Of a stretch of DNA of 64,000 nt, positions 8,696 through 15,587 are shown piece after piece. The translations under genes and the position numbers were made by a program. The notes under the pieces were generated by a model. The model searched no databases. It was not told where the DNA came from and saw only the letters and a program-made list of their open reading frames with translations. The stretch spans positions 577,879 through 641,878 of the forward strand of contig NZ_JADPJG010000035.1 in NCBI RefSeq assembly GCF_023073335.1, in the 5' to 3' direction. Positions within the stretch are counted from its first letter, which is position 1. Every line of letters begins with the position of its first letter. This stretch comes from Bradyrhizobium sp. 21. GTDB taxonomy: Bacteria; Pseudomonadota; Alphaproteobacteria; Rhizobiales; Xanthobacteraceae.

Positions 8696-8953
8696 ATGAC
8701 CATCCGTTCGCGGCGCGAAACCATCACCTTCAGGCATCCGTTCCACATCCGCGGCATCGTGCGCGAATTGCCGGCGGGCGCCTATGAGGTCGTCACCGAC
8801 GAGGAGACGATCGAGGGACTGTCGTTCCCGGCCTGGCGCCGCATCGCCACCATGATCACGGTGCCCTCCGAAGGCGTGCGCGGTGCGACGGAGATGCTTT
8901 CGATCGGCTCGGTCGACCTGGCGGATGCCCAACGTATCGACGCGAGTGCCTGA
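8696..8953 (+). CDS. Conserved hypothetical protein
   Basis: 85 residues, MTIRSRRETITFRHPFHIRG at the start, then VRELPAGAYEVVTDEETIEGL, a beta-rich pattern, and a predicted helix near residues 46-52. GAAAGGCAGGCGCGC before the ATG provides the ribosome site. It is followed one base after its stop by the next small gene, so the two form an operon. No family that I can name with confidence; the layout resembles small phage- or plasmid-like accessory proteins, but that is only an impression. Confidence 0.65.
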   Translation: MTIRSRRETITFRHPFHIRGIVRELPAGAYEVVTDEETIEGLSFPAWRRIATMITVPSEGVRGATEMLSIGSVDLADAQRIDASA

Positions 8954-8954
8954 A

Positions 8955-9251
8955 ATGACTGACATCCCGGTCGATCTCGACGCCCATCGCGGCATGGCCG
9001 CCCAGAAGGCAACCGATCTGCGCCGCGCGCTGGCCGATGTCGAGGCCCAGGTCAGGGAGCTGCGCGAGCGCGAGGCCGAGCTCGAAAACCGCATGATGAC
9101 GGCGCCCGCGATGTCGTGGCCGGAGGCCGCGGTGAAGGCGCGTCATCTGCTCAACCTCTATGCCGCCAGCCTGCCCGCCGAGGACACCCGCCACCGGGCG
9201 CTGGTGACGGCCCTGTTCGACGATTTTGTCAGGCTCTCGGCCGAGAGTTGA
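8955..9251 (+). CDS. Conserved hypothetical helical protein
   Basis: 98 residues starting MTDIPVDLDAHRGMAAQKAT; the ATG at 8955 follows the upstream stop (TGA 8951-8953) by one base, indicating translational coupling. Residues 13-40 are a charged heptad-like helix (LRRALADVEAQVRELREREAELENR), probably a coiled coil. The middle has MSWPEAAVKARHLLNLYAAS. A soluble cytoplasmic helical protein. Function unknown. Confidence 0.7.
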   Translation: MTDIPVDLDAHRGMAAQKATDLRRALADVEAQVRELREREAELENRMMTAPAMSWPEAAVKARHLLNLYAASLPAEDTRHRALVTALFDDFVRLSAES

Positions 9252-9284
9252 AGCAAGCTGTAGGCCGCGGGCGCGCTGCAGCGC

Positions 9285-9426
9285 CTCTCCCGCTTGCGGG
9301 AGAGGTCGGCGCGTCCGGGCGATGCGAAGCATCGTCCCGCGCGCCGGGTGAGGGTTCTCTCCACACGGGGGTTCTCGCTCGCGGCGACACCCCCACCCCA
9401 ACCCTCCCCCGCAAGCGGGAGAGGGA
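9285..9426. repeat. Palindromic intergenic repeat (CTCTCCCGC...GCGGGAGAG family)
   Basis: Opens with the hairpin CTCTCCCGCTTGCGGGAGAG (9285-9304) and closes with CCCTCCCCCGCAAGCGGGAG, the inverted counterpart. Between them GGTGAGGGTTCTCT and CCCCACCCCAACCCTC form further complementary pieces. It occupies most of the gap between the 8955-9251 gene and the DUF1488 gene. A similar CG-rich dispersed repeat is familiar from Bradyrhizobium genomes. Confidence 0.75.
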
Positions 9427-9460
9427 GCGCACCGGAAGCCATCGCGTAAAGGACCAGCCC

Positions 9461-9739
9461 ATGACGCTCACCAGCAGCCGCTTCATCGCCCACGACCAGG
9501 ACCGCGGCATCGTCCAGTTCTCGATGCAGGACGGCAGTAAGGAGATCGCCTGCGCGATCTCGACCTCCGCCATGGACGACCTCGAGCGCGGCCCGCGCGC
9601 CAGGCCCAGCGAGCGCGAAGAGCAGTTCACGCGCCTGCGCGAGCGCATCGAAGCCTGCACCGGACGCAAATATCAGGCGACGGAGTTCGAAGGCACGCCG
9701 CCGGGGATCGTGCTGCGGAGCATTGATTTTCGGGGGTAG
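9461..9739 (+). CDS. DUF1488 family protein
   Basis: 92 residues from the ATG at 9461 (AAAGGACCAGCCC upstream). The sequence DRGIVQFSMQDGSKEIACAIS followed by an Asp/Glu-rich helix (MDDLERGP... EREEQFTRLRERIE) and the end GIVLRSIDF matches the DUF1488 pattern of small cytoplasmic proteins. Function is unknown. The frame is open far upstream, through the repeat element, but that portion looks non-coding. Six bases after its stop the frameshifted gene at 9746 begins. Confidence 0.8.
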   Translation: MTLTSSRFIAHDQDRGIVQFSMQDGSKEIACAISTSAMDDLERGPRARPSEREEQFTRLRERIEACTGRKYQATEFEGTPPGIVLRSIDFRG

Positions 9740-9745
9740 GAATCG

Positions 9746-10211
9746 ATGGCCACCGTTTTTCTCCGGCTCCCGGTGCGGCTAAGGCGATTCAGTCCTGCCT
9801 GCACGAACTGGGCTACTCCGATGTGACGGTGTATTTCGTTGGAACAGCACCGCGGAACAATGTCGGAAGCTGGCCAACCCGAAACGTTGTTGTCGACGCG
9901 AAGCTGCAAGGACGGGAATTCTACGCGCGAGAGGACGGGAATTGGCGGAGGTCGCCGATCTCGGGTTCGTTCTATGGGATGGAAAGAGTTCCGGCTCGGT
10001 CCAGAACATGCTGTGGCTCCTGGCGCGAAAGAAGACAGTCGTCGTCCACTTCGCTCCCGAGAAGAAGTTCTACAACTTCAGGAGCGAGAACGAGTTGGTC
10101 AATCTTCTGAGCCGTTGCGACGGTGAAACGCTGAACGATCTTGATCGAAAAACTCCGCTCCCCGATCGTTTGAAGAAAGCAAACCGAACTCAGCAAGCAT
10201 TCAATCTTTAG
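9746..10211 (+). pseudogene. Frameshifted gene for a nucleotide-binding-like (SLOG/deoxyribosyltransferase-like) protein
   Basis: An ATG at 9746 reads MATVF. The continuation KAIQSCLHELGYSDVTVYF then runs in a different frame from about 9757 to 9940. The last part, DLGFVLWDGKSSGSVQNM followed by KKTVVVHFAPEKKFYNF, is in the third frame to the stop at 10211. Each switch is equivalent to one missing base: the first near the T run at 9756-9760, the second near 9936-9942. Joined, the three parts give one coherent Rossmann-like protein of about 155 residues. The WDGKSSGS segment resembles the substrate loop of SLOG/LOG or nucleoside 2-deoxyribosyltransferase folds. Decay or sequencing error are both possible. 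Confidence 0.7.
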
Positions 10212-10247
10212 ACGGCGATCGTGAGGAATTTGTGGTTCGGCCAATTG

Positions 10248-10390
10248 CGGGTGCGAGCCCAGCTCCGGATTAACGTTGGCCTTGAGCCGGTGCCGACGTC
10301 GCCAGCTCTGTTACCCTGCCGACCTCGAATTATAAAACATCATCTGCCGCGACTGCGTCTTTTCCGCCTTGCGCATGCAGGGATCGTGAG
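10248..10390 (-). pseudogene. Decayed fragment of a DUF2235 gene
   Basis: This non-coding stretch aligns along most of its length with 7875-8010, the N-terminal coding part of the intact DUF2235 gene. A 19-base run, TTGGCCTTGAGCCGGTGCC, is identical at 7895-7913 and 10276-10294, and roughly three quarters of the remaining positions match by eye. Orientation is the same as the intact gene. Indels break every frame. It ends just before the stop codon of the four-gene operon at 10398. Confidence 0.75.
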
Positions 10391-10397
10391 AAAGGGC

Positions 10398-11441
10398 CTA
10401 CTGGCTGCTATTTTGTTCGACAGGTGTAGTTTGGGTTGCGGGGGTAATTGATTTAGGGGTTCCCGGTCGTTGAGTGCTCCTCGCCGTGCCGGCGGTGACA
10501 TAATAGGGATAGAAATTCTGTTCCACCTGTCTCTGCAGAGACTTGTATCGATCTTTGTTAGTAGGTGAAGTCCCGTCTATATTCCGAGTATAAAATCGGC
10601 ATTTCTGCTCGCGACTCCATGAAGCAAGTCTATTTGTCGCGCTAAGGAACGAGCGTTCGTTTATCTCGGAGTTGCGAGGAAAATTACTTACCGCGGCCCA
10701 TGCAGGGTCTTGCGCGCGGGATGACGTGGCATCGCTTACCCGAACGCCGGAGTCGAGAAACGTAACATCAAAGATGAACTCGGTCTGGCCTGCGCTGTTT
10801 ATCCAGCAAGATGGATAGGATAATCCTTTTCCGCTGATCATTAGATTGTCCTTCTCTCTCCGCAGTTTCTCATTACTGACTTCAAGAGTTAAAACTTTTG
10901 ATGACAGCTCATTTGGAGGAAGCATCTCAGAAAGGGGCCGAACTTGCTCGGGTTCTGTTGATTTTCCCAATCGGGCCAGCACTTCGACTGCACGGTGAAG
11001 CGTCGCAGGCGGATCGCTCGGATCAATTTCTGCGGCGCGGCGCATCGTGGCAACCAATGCTCTTAGTTTGTCTTCACTCAAATCTAGTGACCTAACCAGC
11101 GATGATTGTTCTAGGAGCTTGGTGTTCTCTTCCTTCTGGACGGCAAGTTGTCTCTCTAGTTCGGTAAGCGTCTGAAAGCGTTGAATGAGCTGTTCGACGC
11201 TGGCTATTCCGTTAGCGCCTCCCGACATGAGAGCTTCCTGCAGAGGTTTCAGCTGGTCAAGGCTACGGCTCAACACCTCGAAGCGCGTCTCAGCTGCTTT
11301 TGCCAATGACTGCCAATGTTGAAGTTGGCTGGCGAGAGCAAGCAGGAGTAAGAACAGGAGCAGCAGGAGGATTTCTGCCAGCGTTAATCCGAGGACCAAG
11401 CCGCGCCGGTGTTCACGTTCGTCTGAAATGCGTGCGCTCAT
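10398..11441 (-). CDS. MotB/ExbD/ZorB-like membrane-anchored protein with periplasmic domain (operon gene 4)
   Basis: 347 residues. After a short charged N-terminus (MSARISDEREHRRG) there is one transmembrane helix, about 14-37, with an acidic residue (Glu23 in LAEILLLLL). This is the layout of the proton-carrying helix of MotB, ExbD and ZorB. A long helical, probably coiled-coil stalk follows, then a compact domain with YPSCWINSAGQTEFIFDVT and a second Cys in QKCRFYTRNIDGTS, and a Thr/Pro/Gln-rich tail. I see no OmpA-type peptidoglycan-binding domain. It is the last gene of the operon; the preceding gene ends 12 bases upstream. Stator-like function is inferred from the pairing with a MotA/ExbB-like protein. 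GC and codon use are lower than in the flanking DNA. Confidence 0.72.
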   Translation of the reverse strand: MSARISDEREHRRGLVLGLTLAEILLLLLFLLLLALASQLQHWQSLAKAAETRFEVLSRSLDQLKPLQEALMSGGANGIASVEQLIQRFQTLTELERQLAVQKEENTKLLEQSSLVRSLDLSEDKLRALVATMRRAAEIDPSDPPATLHRAVEVLARLGKSTEPEQVRPLSEMLPPNELSSKVLTLEVSNEKLRREKDNLMISGKGLSYPSCWINSAGQTEFIFDVTFLDSGVRVSDATSSRAQDPAWAAVSNFPRNSEINERSFLSATNRLASWSREQKCRFYTRNIDGTSPTNKDRYKSLQRQVEQNFYPYYVTAGTARSTQRPGTPKSITPATQTTPVEQNSSQ

Positions 11442-11453
11442 AAACCCTCCGTA

Positions 11454-12338
11454 CTATTGGCGCCGAAAAGGCCAATACCAGCGACGTTTCCTCCGCCCCA
11501 ATAGATCAATGGTCGCGGCAAGCTGATTCACCATCTCCTGCACGCGATCGCTAAAATCCAAGAGCCTATCATTCAAGTCGGTCGTCAATTGCTTCAGGCT
11601 ACGCTCGATTCGAGTAATGCCTTCATCCAATTCGTGGACCCGATCGCCTTCATTTGCGAAGGCCCGACCAATAGTCTGAGCTGCAGATTGTGCGGTAGTT
11701 CTGATGCTCGAGATTGCCTCTTGAGCGACCGAATTGGATTCTTCGGCTGTCTTTGCCGCGGCTTGCTTTACGCCAGTGTGGAAGGTCTCGAACTCAGCTA
11801 GCGCAAGACTCAGTTGGGCGCGAAGGTCTGCCGAAGCGGCCAACAAGTTTCTTCGTACTTCATCTTCAACATCATCGAGATCGCCTCGCATCTGCACAAA
11901 TAGGACGCGGCCAGCTACACCTATAATTGTTGTGAACAATGCTATTCCAAAGTTGCCCAGAAGGTCGTCGACCGAGGCGACCTTGCGGATCTGAATCTGC
12001 AGAAGAGCCGCAGAGAGGCTGGCCAGCGTGAATATAAAGCCAAGATAGTAGAAGTTGTCGCCTAGCCGATCAGGCCGCATGCGAACACGACGAAATCGGA
12101 AAGCAATAATTCCGTAAGCGATCATCAGCGTGACTGCGCCGATAGCGACAAAACTGCCATTGTAGTCTTGCAGCTTAAAAAAGAGGATTGCGGCAAAGCC
12201 GAGTATTGCAACTAGCGCGAAGAGACCCTTGTCGGGCATGTCATCAAAGAAGCGGCGTCGCGGCAGAAGTTGCTCTGCTCGATCCAATCGATTTTCGACG
12301 CTCGGTTTGCTCCCGTTTACGCCTTCTTCGCCATTCAT
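11454..12338 (-). CDS. MotA/ExbB/ZorA-like channel subunit (operon gene 3)
   Basis: 294 residues with four hydrophobic helices at about 38-55, 62-81, 96-115 and 127-148. The last two resemble the core pair of ExbB/TolQ/ZorA: YYLGFIFTLASLSAALL, a short loop, then NFGIALFTTIIGVAGRVLF, where the TT pair matches the Thr-rich third helix of ExbB. Residues 150-280 are a long charged helical region (DLDDVEDEVRRNLLAAS through ITRIERSLKQLTTDLNDRL), likely a cytoplasmic coiled-coil tail as in ZorA. The end is basic (RRKRRWYWPFRRQ). It is followed by the MotB-like gene, the usual order of such pairs. Family assignment rests on topology and motifs by eye, not on a search. Confidence 0.68.
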   Translation of the reverse strand: MNGEEGVNGSKPSVENRLDRAEQLLPRRRFFDDMPDKGLFALVAILGFAAILFFKLQDYNGSFVAIGAVTLMIAYGIIAFRFRRVRMRPDRLGDNFYYLGFIFTLASLSAALLQIQIRKVASVDDLLGNFGIALFTTIIGVAGRVLFVQMRGDLDDVEDEVRRNLLAASADLRAQLSLALAEFETFHTGVKQAAAKTAEESNSVAQEAISSIRTTAQSAAQTIGRAFANEGDRVHELDEGITRIERSLKQLTTDLNDRLLDFSDRVQEMVNQLAATIDLLGRRKRRWYWPFRRQ

Positions 12339-12353
12339 GTGTTCGCCGTTAAA

Positions 12354-13175
12354 TCATAGGGTTTCAATGCCTGTAAGATGTCCGCTAGAATCGGAGATTA
12401 GTTGTTCCCAAAATAGCTGGTGCCCCCGGTTCTGGATCGGGGTGCCTTTCCGTGTTGCCGAGAGGCGCAATAAGTAAAGAATATCGACGTCTGCGCCTTT
12501 GAGTTGTGGTTGCAGCGTCGACCATGCTGGCATTCGAGCCAGCTGCTGAAAATTGGGTTCGGCTTGAAATTGAGAATACAGGGTGGTGTGCTGAATCATG
12601 TCAGATATCATTGTTAAGCGAAGCGGAACTTGGCCGCGCTCAATGGAGCCAAACGAACTGATCGCAGCGGCCCTCAAGCTTTCCACGATAGGGGAGCTAT
12701 TTTCTTTTGATGCGCGGAGCAGCTCTGAGACGGTCTGATCAAGTACAGATGAAAACCGCCCCTCATAACGTTGCCGCATACGCTCGGGATTTTCTATCCA
12801 TTGGTTTGCTTCTGATGGTTTTCCTAATGCGCACAGCCGCAACTTCGGCTGGAGGACGTGAGTGCTGTCTCCCTGAAACGTATAGATATCGAAGCGCATC
12901 CCGAACGGGGCAGCTTCTTTGAGCTTTTCCACGGTTTGACGAATCCGTTGCGCCTGTTGATCTGTGATCGGATCGCTACGATCAAAGAGAAGGACATGGA
13001 TTGCAGTCGGGCCTGTCTTTGGACAATTGGTCTCGGCATCGAGTTGCGGACGTGTTTGCTTGATGTAGAAGAAGCCGCCTAGGAGAGCCGCCAGGACGGC
13101 CACGCCAAGTGCTGCAAGAAGTACTCCTTTGGCCGCGTCTGAATTGCCGCGGGAGCGTCGTCGACCGCTCGTCAT
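12354..13175 (-). CDS. Membrane-anchored vWA-like protein (operon gene 2)
   Basis: 273 residues. A basic start (MTSGRRRSRG) and one helix (about 17-37) anchor it, with the rest probably periplasmic. The body looks like a von Willebrand A fold. IHVLLFDRSDPIT (Asp65, Ser67) ends the first strand, SSPIVESLRAAA (160-170) sits where the second metal-site loop falls, and LRLTMISDMIQHT (Asp192) follows a strand. This gives a MIDAS-like set although not a canonical DxSxS. Two cysteines (51 and 115) could pair. The ATG overlaps the stop of the preceding gene as ATGA at 13172-13175, so translation is coupled. Partner and metal dependence are unknown. Confidence 0.7.
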   Translation of the reverse strand: MTSGRRRSRGNSDAAKGVLLAALGVAVLAALLGGFFYIKQTRPQLDAETNCPKTGPTAIHVLLFDRSDPITDQQAQRIRQTVEKLKEAAPFGMRFDIYTFQGDSTHVLQPKLRLCALGKPSEANQWIENPERMRQRYEGRFSSVLDQTVSELLRASKENSSPIVESLRAAAISSFGSIERGQVPLRLTMISDMIQHTTLYSQFQAEPNFQQLARMPAWSTLQPQLKGADVDILYLLRLSATRKGTPIQNRGHQLFWEQLISDSSGHLTGIETL

Positions 13176-14593
13176 TGGGATTGCATCCCAGTCGGGTGCG
13201 GATATTTGACGAGAAGCGCCTCATATTCTTCCAGGACGGCGCTACTTAGTCGCTGCAGATGGTACAACGCTGCGTTCGCGTCCAATTGTGGTGTCGGCGG
13301 TTCCGCGATGGCGGCATGTACGGCGGCCTCATTGAGGAAGCTTCGTGGGAGTCGCCAAGCCACGTCGAAATAGCTAGGAGCAGGGCTCTTCCGCTTTGAA
13401 ATATTTGCGTCGCGGTAACGCGACAGGAGTTGATTGATCGCTGCTTCGACGCTGTTCTCATATGCAGCGAAGGCCTCTAAAGCGGCGTTGCGCTCGGCGC
13501 GGACTTGCACCGCCTGCTGGGGGAAGAGGGGAATGCGTTGAGTTCCCGCCTTGATGGCGGTGACTGTCCTTTCTTTTATCTCATCGAGTTCGTCGAATAG
13601 ATCCGCGTGTTCATCGCTATAGTTCTTTCGAGCGTGAACGGCGCGGCGGTAGTACGCGCCATAGCGAGGATAGGGATCATCATTGGTATAGCCCTTCCAT
13701 ATTGCAGTTGAGGCTAACACTGCGCCAAGTCCGAACAGGTAGTATGAATTGACATCTGCAAGCTCGATAGGATGCCGCAAGAGAGTGTTGATGGCGGCGG
13801 GAAGTGCATTCTCTTCGCCTACAGTGCCGATTACGTCTCGATAGTGTGCGGCAAAGCCATGCAGGCCGATAAGAGCAGTGAGCCCTGCGAGCGAGAAAAT
13901 CAAACCGACAAATTTGATGAAGATGTTTTTGTGATTGATCCACCGCATTGGAAAGAGCCCAATGCTATAGGCAATGAGGACGTTTGCAAATGAGATGCCG
14001 ACAGCGGTAACGATTCCTCCAAGAAGCCCAAACTCTGAGCCCTTGGAGAAAAACACGCCGTTCATTCCTGCTTCGACGCTAATCAGCAAAACCAACAAGC
14101 CCATTGTAGTCAGGCGGTTGGATGGATCTCGGGCTGCCCTTCTAAGATTATTCCTTGTTTGAAATTCACGGAGTTCATCCCGAAAGGCAATATACGTCTC
14201 TCGGAGAGGACCTAATTCTGCTTCCGCGCGATGGTTGGCATCTCGAAGCTGCGTGAGAGTGTTTCGCGAGAGGAGCTGAATGTTTGCTAGTTCGGTCTGG
14301 ACAGAAAATTCTGCCAAACGCTGGGCATAGGCCCTGAGGTTGTTAAGCAGCTCGCTGCCGTGCCAAGTCCATTCACTTTCAATCGTGTGCGTAATCTGCT
14401 GTTCGATGGAGTCCAATGTCTTCGCATCCGAAGAAGGAAGCTCTTTCACGGCGCGCTCCGACGCTACGCCATCCAGATCTAGCCTCTTTGCGATAGCAGA
14501 GGTGTCAATCGGCCGAAGATAACCTTGCGCAGTCGCGGGGCTTTGTTCGCCTCTAATTGCGTCAGCCATCTTGCCGAACGCAGTTCTCCCCAT
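13172..14593 (-). CDS. Four-helix membrane protein with long cytoplasmic coiled regions (operon gene 1)
   Basis: 473 residues from the ATG at 14593, preceded by AGGGAG about 10 bases upstream. The frame stays open to 14746, but that would cross the rpmB terminator. Residues 60-155 are charged and helical. Transmembrane helices follow at about 161-182, 188-213, 225-250 and 282-299, containing SVEAGMNGVFFSKGSEFGLL and ISFANVLIAYSIGLF. A helical C-terminal half of about 170 residues is rich in Arg/Glu/Ala. I recognise no enzyme motif. As first gene of the tightly packed operon it probably forms a membrane scaffold with the vWA-like and MotA/MotB-like partners. Lower GC than flanking genes suggests transfer. 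Confidence 0.72.
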   Translation of the reverse strand: MGRTAFGKMADAIRGEQSPATAQGYLRPIDTSAIAKRLDLDGVASERAVKELPSSDAKTLDSIEQQITHTIESEWTWHGSELLNNLRAYAQRLAEFSVQTELANIQLLSRNTLTQLRDANHRAEAELGPLRETYIAFRDELREFQTRNNLRRAARDPSNRLTTMGLLVLLISVEAGMNGVFFSKGSEFGLLGGIVTAVGISFANVLIAYSIGLFPMRWINHKNIFIKFVGLIFSLAGLTALIGLHGFAAHYRDVIGTVGEENALPAAINTLLRHPIELADVNSYYLFGLGAVLASTAIWKGYTNDDPYPRYGAYYRRAVHARKNYSDEHADLFDELDEIKERTVTAIKAGTQRIPLFPQQAVQVRAERNAALEAFAAYENSVEAAINQLLSRYRDANISKRKSPAPSYFDVAWRLPRSFLNEAAVHAAIAEPPTPQLDANAALYHLQRLSSAVLEEYEALLVKYPHPTGMQSQ

Positions 14594-14709
14594 GTCGCTG
14601 TCGCTCCCTGCGCGTTTTCCAAGCAAAAGCCTATCATAAAACCCGCAGTTGCAAGTGGGTCCGCTGGGAGACCTTAGTATCCCCTGCACGCGGGGCGCGA
14701 TGTTACTAG

Positions 14710-14743
14710 AAACAAAAACGGCCGGATCTTCCGATCCGGCCGT
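14710..14743 (-). terminator. Rho-independent terminator of rpmB
   Basis: An 11-bp perfect stem, ACGGCCGGATC at 14718-14728 pairing with GATCCGGCCGT at 14733-14743, encloses the tetraloop TTCC. Read on the minus strand the stem is followed by TTTTTGTT. It lies about 70 bases past the rpmB stop and about 120 bases upstream of the first gene of the accessory operon, insulating the two. Confidence 0.88.
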
Positions 14744-14815
14744 CACGCAAAACTTGATCCAACTAAGCCTACGGCACGCGACGCAACCTAGCCTCCGTCA
14801 AATTCGAAAACCTGC

Positions 14816-15127
14816 TTAGCTCGCCTTCTTCGCCGGCGCGGGCGTCGGGCCGACCTTCTTCTGGATGGCGCGCTTCAGCTCGAGGGCGCGCGGCGACAGC
14901 AGGTCGGACTTGGCCTTGAGCAGGAAGGGGTCGAGGCCGCCATTGTGGTCGACGCTCTTGACCGCGTTGGTGGAGACGCGCAGGCGCACGTTGCGGCCCA
15001 GGGCTTCGCTGATGAAGGTCACGTTGACCAGGTTCGGCAGGAAGCGGCGCTTGGTCTTGATGTTGGAGTGGCTGACCTTGTTCCCGACGAGGGGGCCCTT
15101 GGCCGTCAGTTCGCAGCGGCGAGACAT
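14816..15127 (-). CDS. rpmB: 50S ribosomal protein L28
   Basis: 103 residues starting [20 protein letters not shown], with [13 protein letters not shown] and the ending [14 protein letters not shown], the alphaproteobacterial L28 pattern; its length is usual for the group. It is a component of the large ribosomal subunit. The ATG at 15127 begins the conserved domain, and the longer open frame upstream is discarded. A consensus-like promoter lies at 15221-15249 and a strong terminator at 14710-14743, so it is a single-gene transcription unit. Confidence 0.97.
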   Translation of the reverse strand: MSRRCELTAKGPLVGNKVSHSNIKTKRRFLPNLVNVTFISEALGRNVRLRVSTNAVKSVDHNGGLDPFLLKAKSDLLSPRALELKRAIQKKVGPTPAPAKKAS

Positions 15128-15220
15128 CTCAAAATCCTTCGGTCTGAGCCCCCAACGAGTGCGGCCGCCATCCGGGGCGCCACGGGGGCAAATTCTTTCG
15201 TCCTTGCAGGGAGCGGCGGA

Positions 15221-15249
15221 CGTATAGGGGGGAAGGGACGGGACGTCAA
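15221..15249 (-). promoter_or_regulatory. Probable housekeeping promoter of rpmB
   Basis: On the minus strand TTGACG (15249-15244) and TATACG (15226-15221) are separated by exactly 17 bases, close to the sigma-70 consensus. The predicted start of transcription is near 15214, giving a leader of about 85 bases before rpmB. Seen directly; activity is inferred. Confidence 0.75.
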
Positions 15250-15292
15250 GGTTTTGGGGCGTTGGGAGCGCGGGTTTCATGCCCACACCTGG

Positions 15293-15395
15293 TGTCATCG
15301 CCCGCGCAGGCGGGCGATCCAGTATTCCACCGACAGCGCGGCTGGAGTCGAGGGGCCGCGGCGTACTGGATGCCCCGCCTTCGCGGGGCATGACA
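15293..15395. repeat. Palindromic intergenic repeat (TGTCATCGCCCG family, copy 1)
   Basis: Starts TGTCATCGCCCGCGCAGG and ends CCTTCGCGGGGCATGACA. Each arm contains its own hairpin (GCCCGCGCAGGCGGGC; GCCCCGCCTTCGCGGGGC), and the two arms are also complementary to one another through GATCCAGTA and TACTGGATG. A second copy with a different stem sequence but the same architecture is at 16929-17032. Confidence 0.85.
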
Positions 15396-15587
15396 GCGGA
15401 GTGGGTCGGGCGAGCTGCGCGCTCCTGACACACGTCCGATCACCAAAACGGCAATGTTTGTCGCGCCTTACCATCACATAAAGGGCGTATTCGCGCCCGA
15501 AAAGTCCGGTGGAGTTCCGGGGCTGACATGCCCGGACACATTGTTTGCCGCGGTTTTTTGCTTAAGTAACAACCGTTCGCGCCCCGA

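Noticed and set aside
9285-9426. Possible CRISPR-like unit
   Set aside because: It is a single inverted repeat element with no regularly spaced direct repeats or spacers.
11454-12338. Calling the MotA/ExbB-like pair a Zorya system outright
   Set aside because: No ZorC, ZorD or ZorE-like gene is present and the anchor lacks the expected peptidoglycan-binding domain, so only a general stator-like label is justified.
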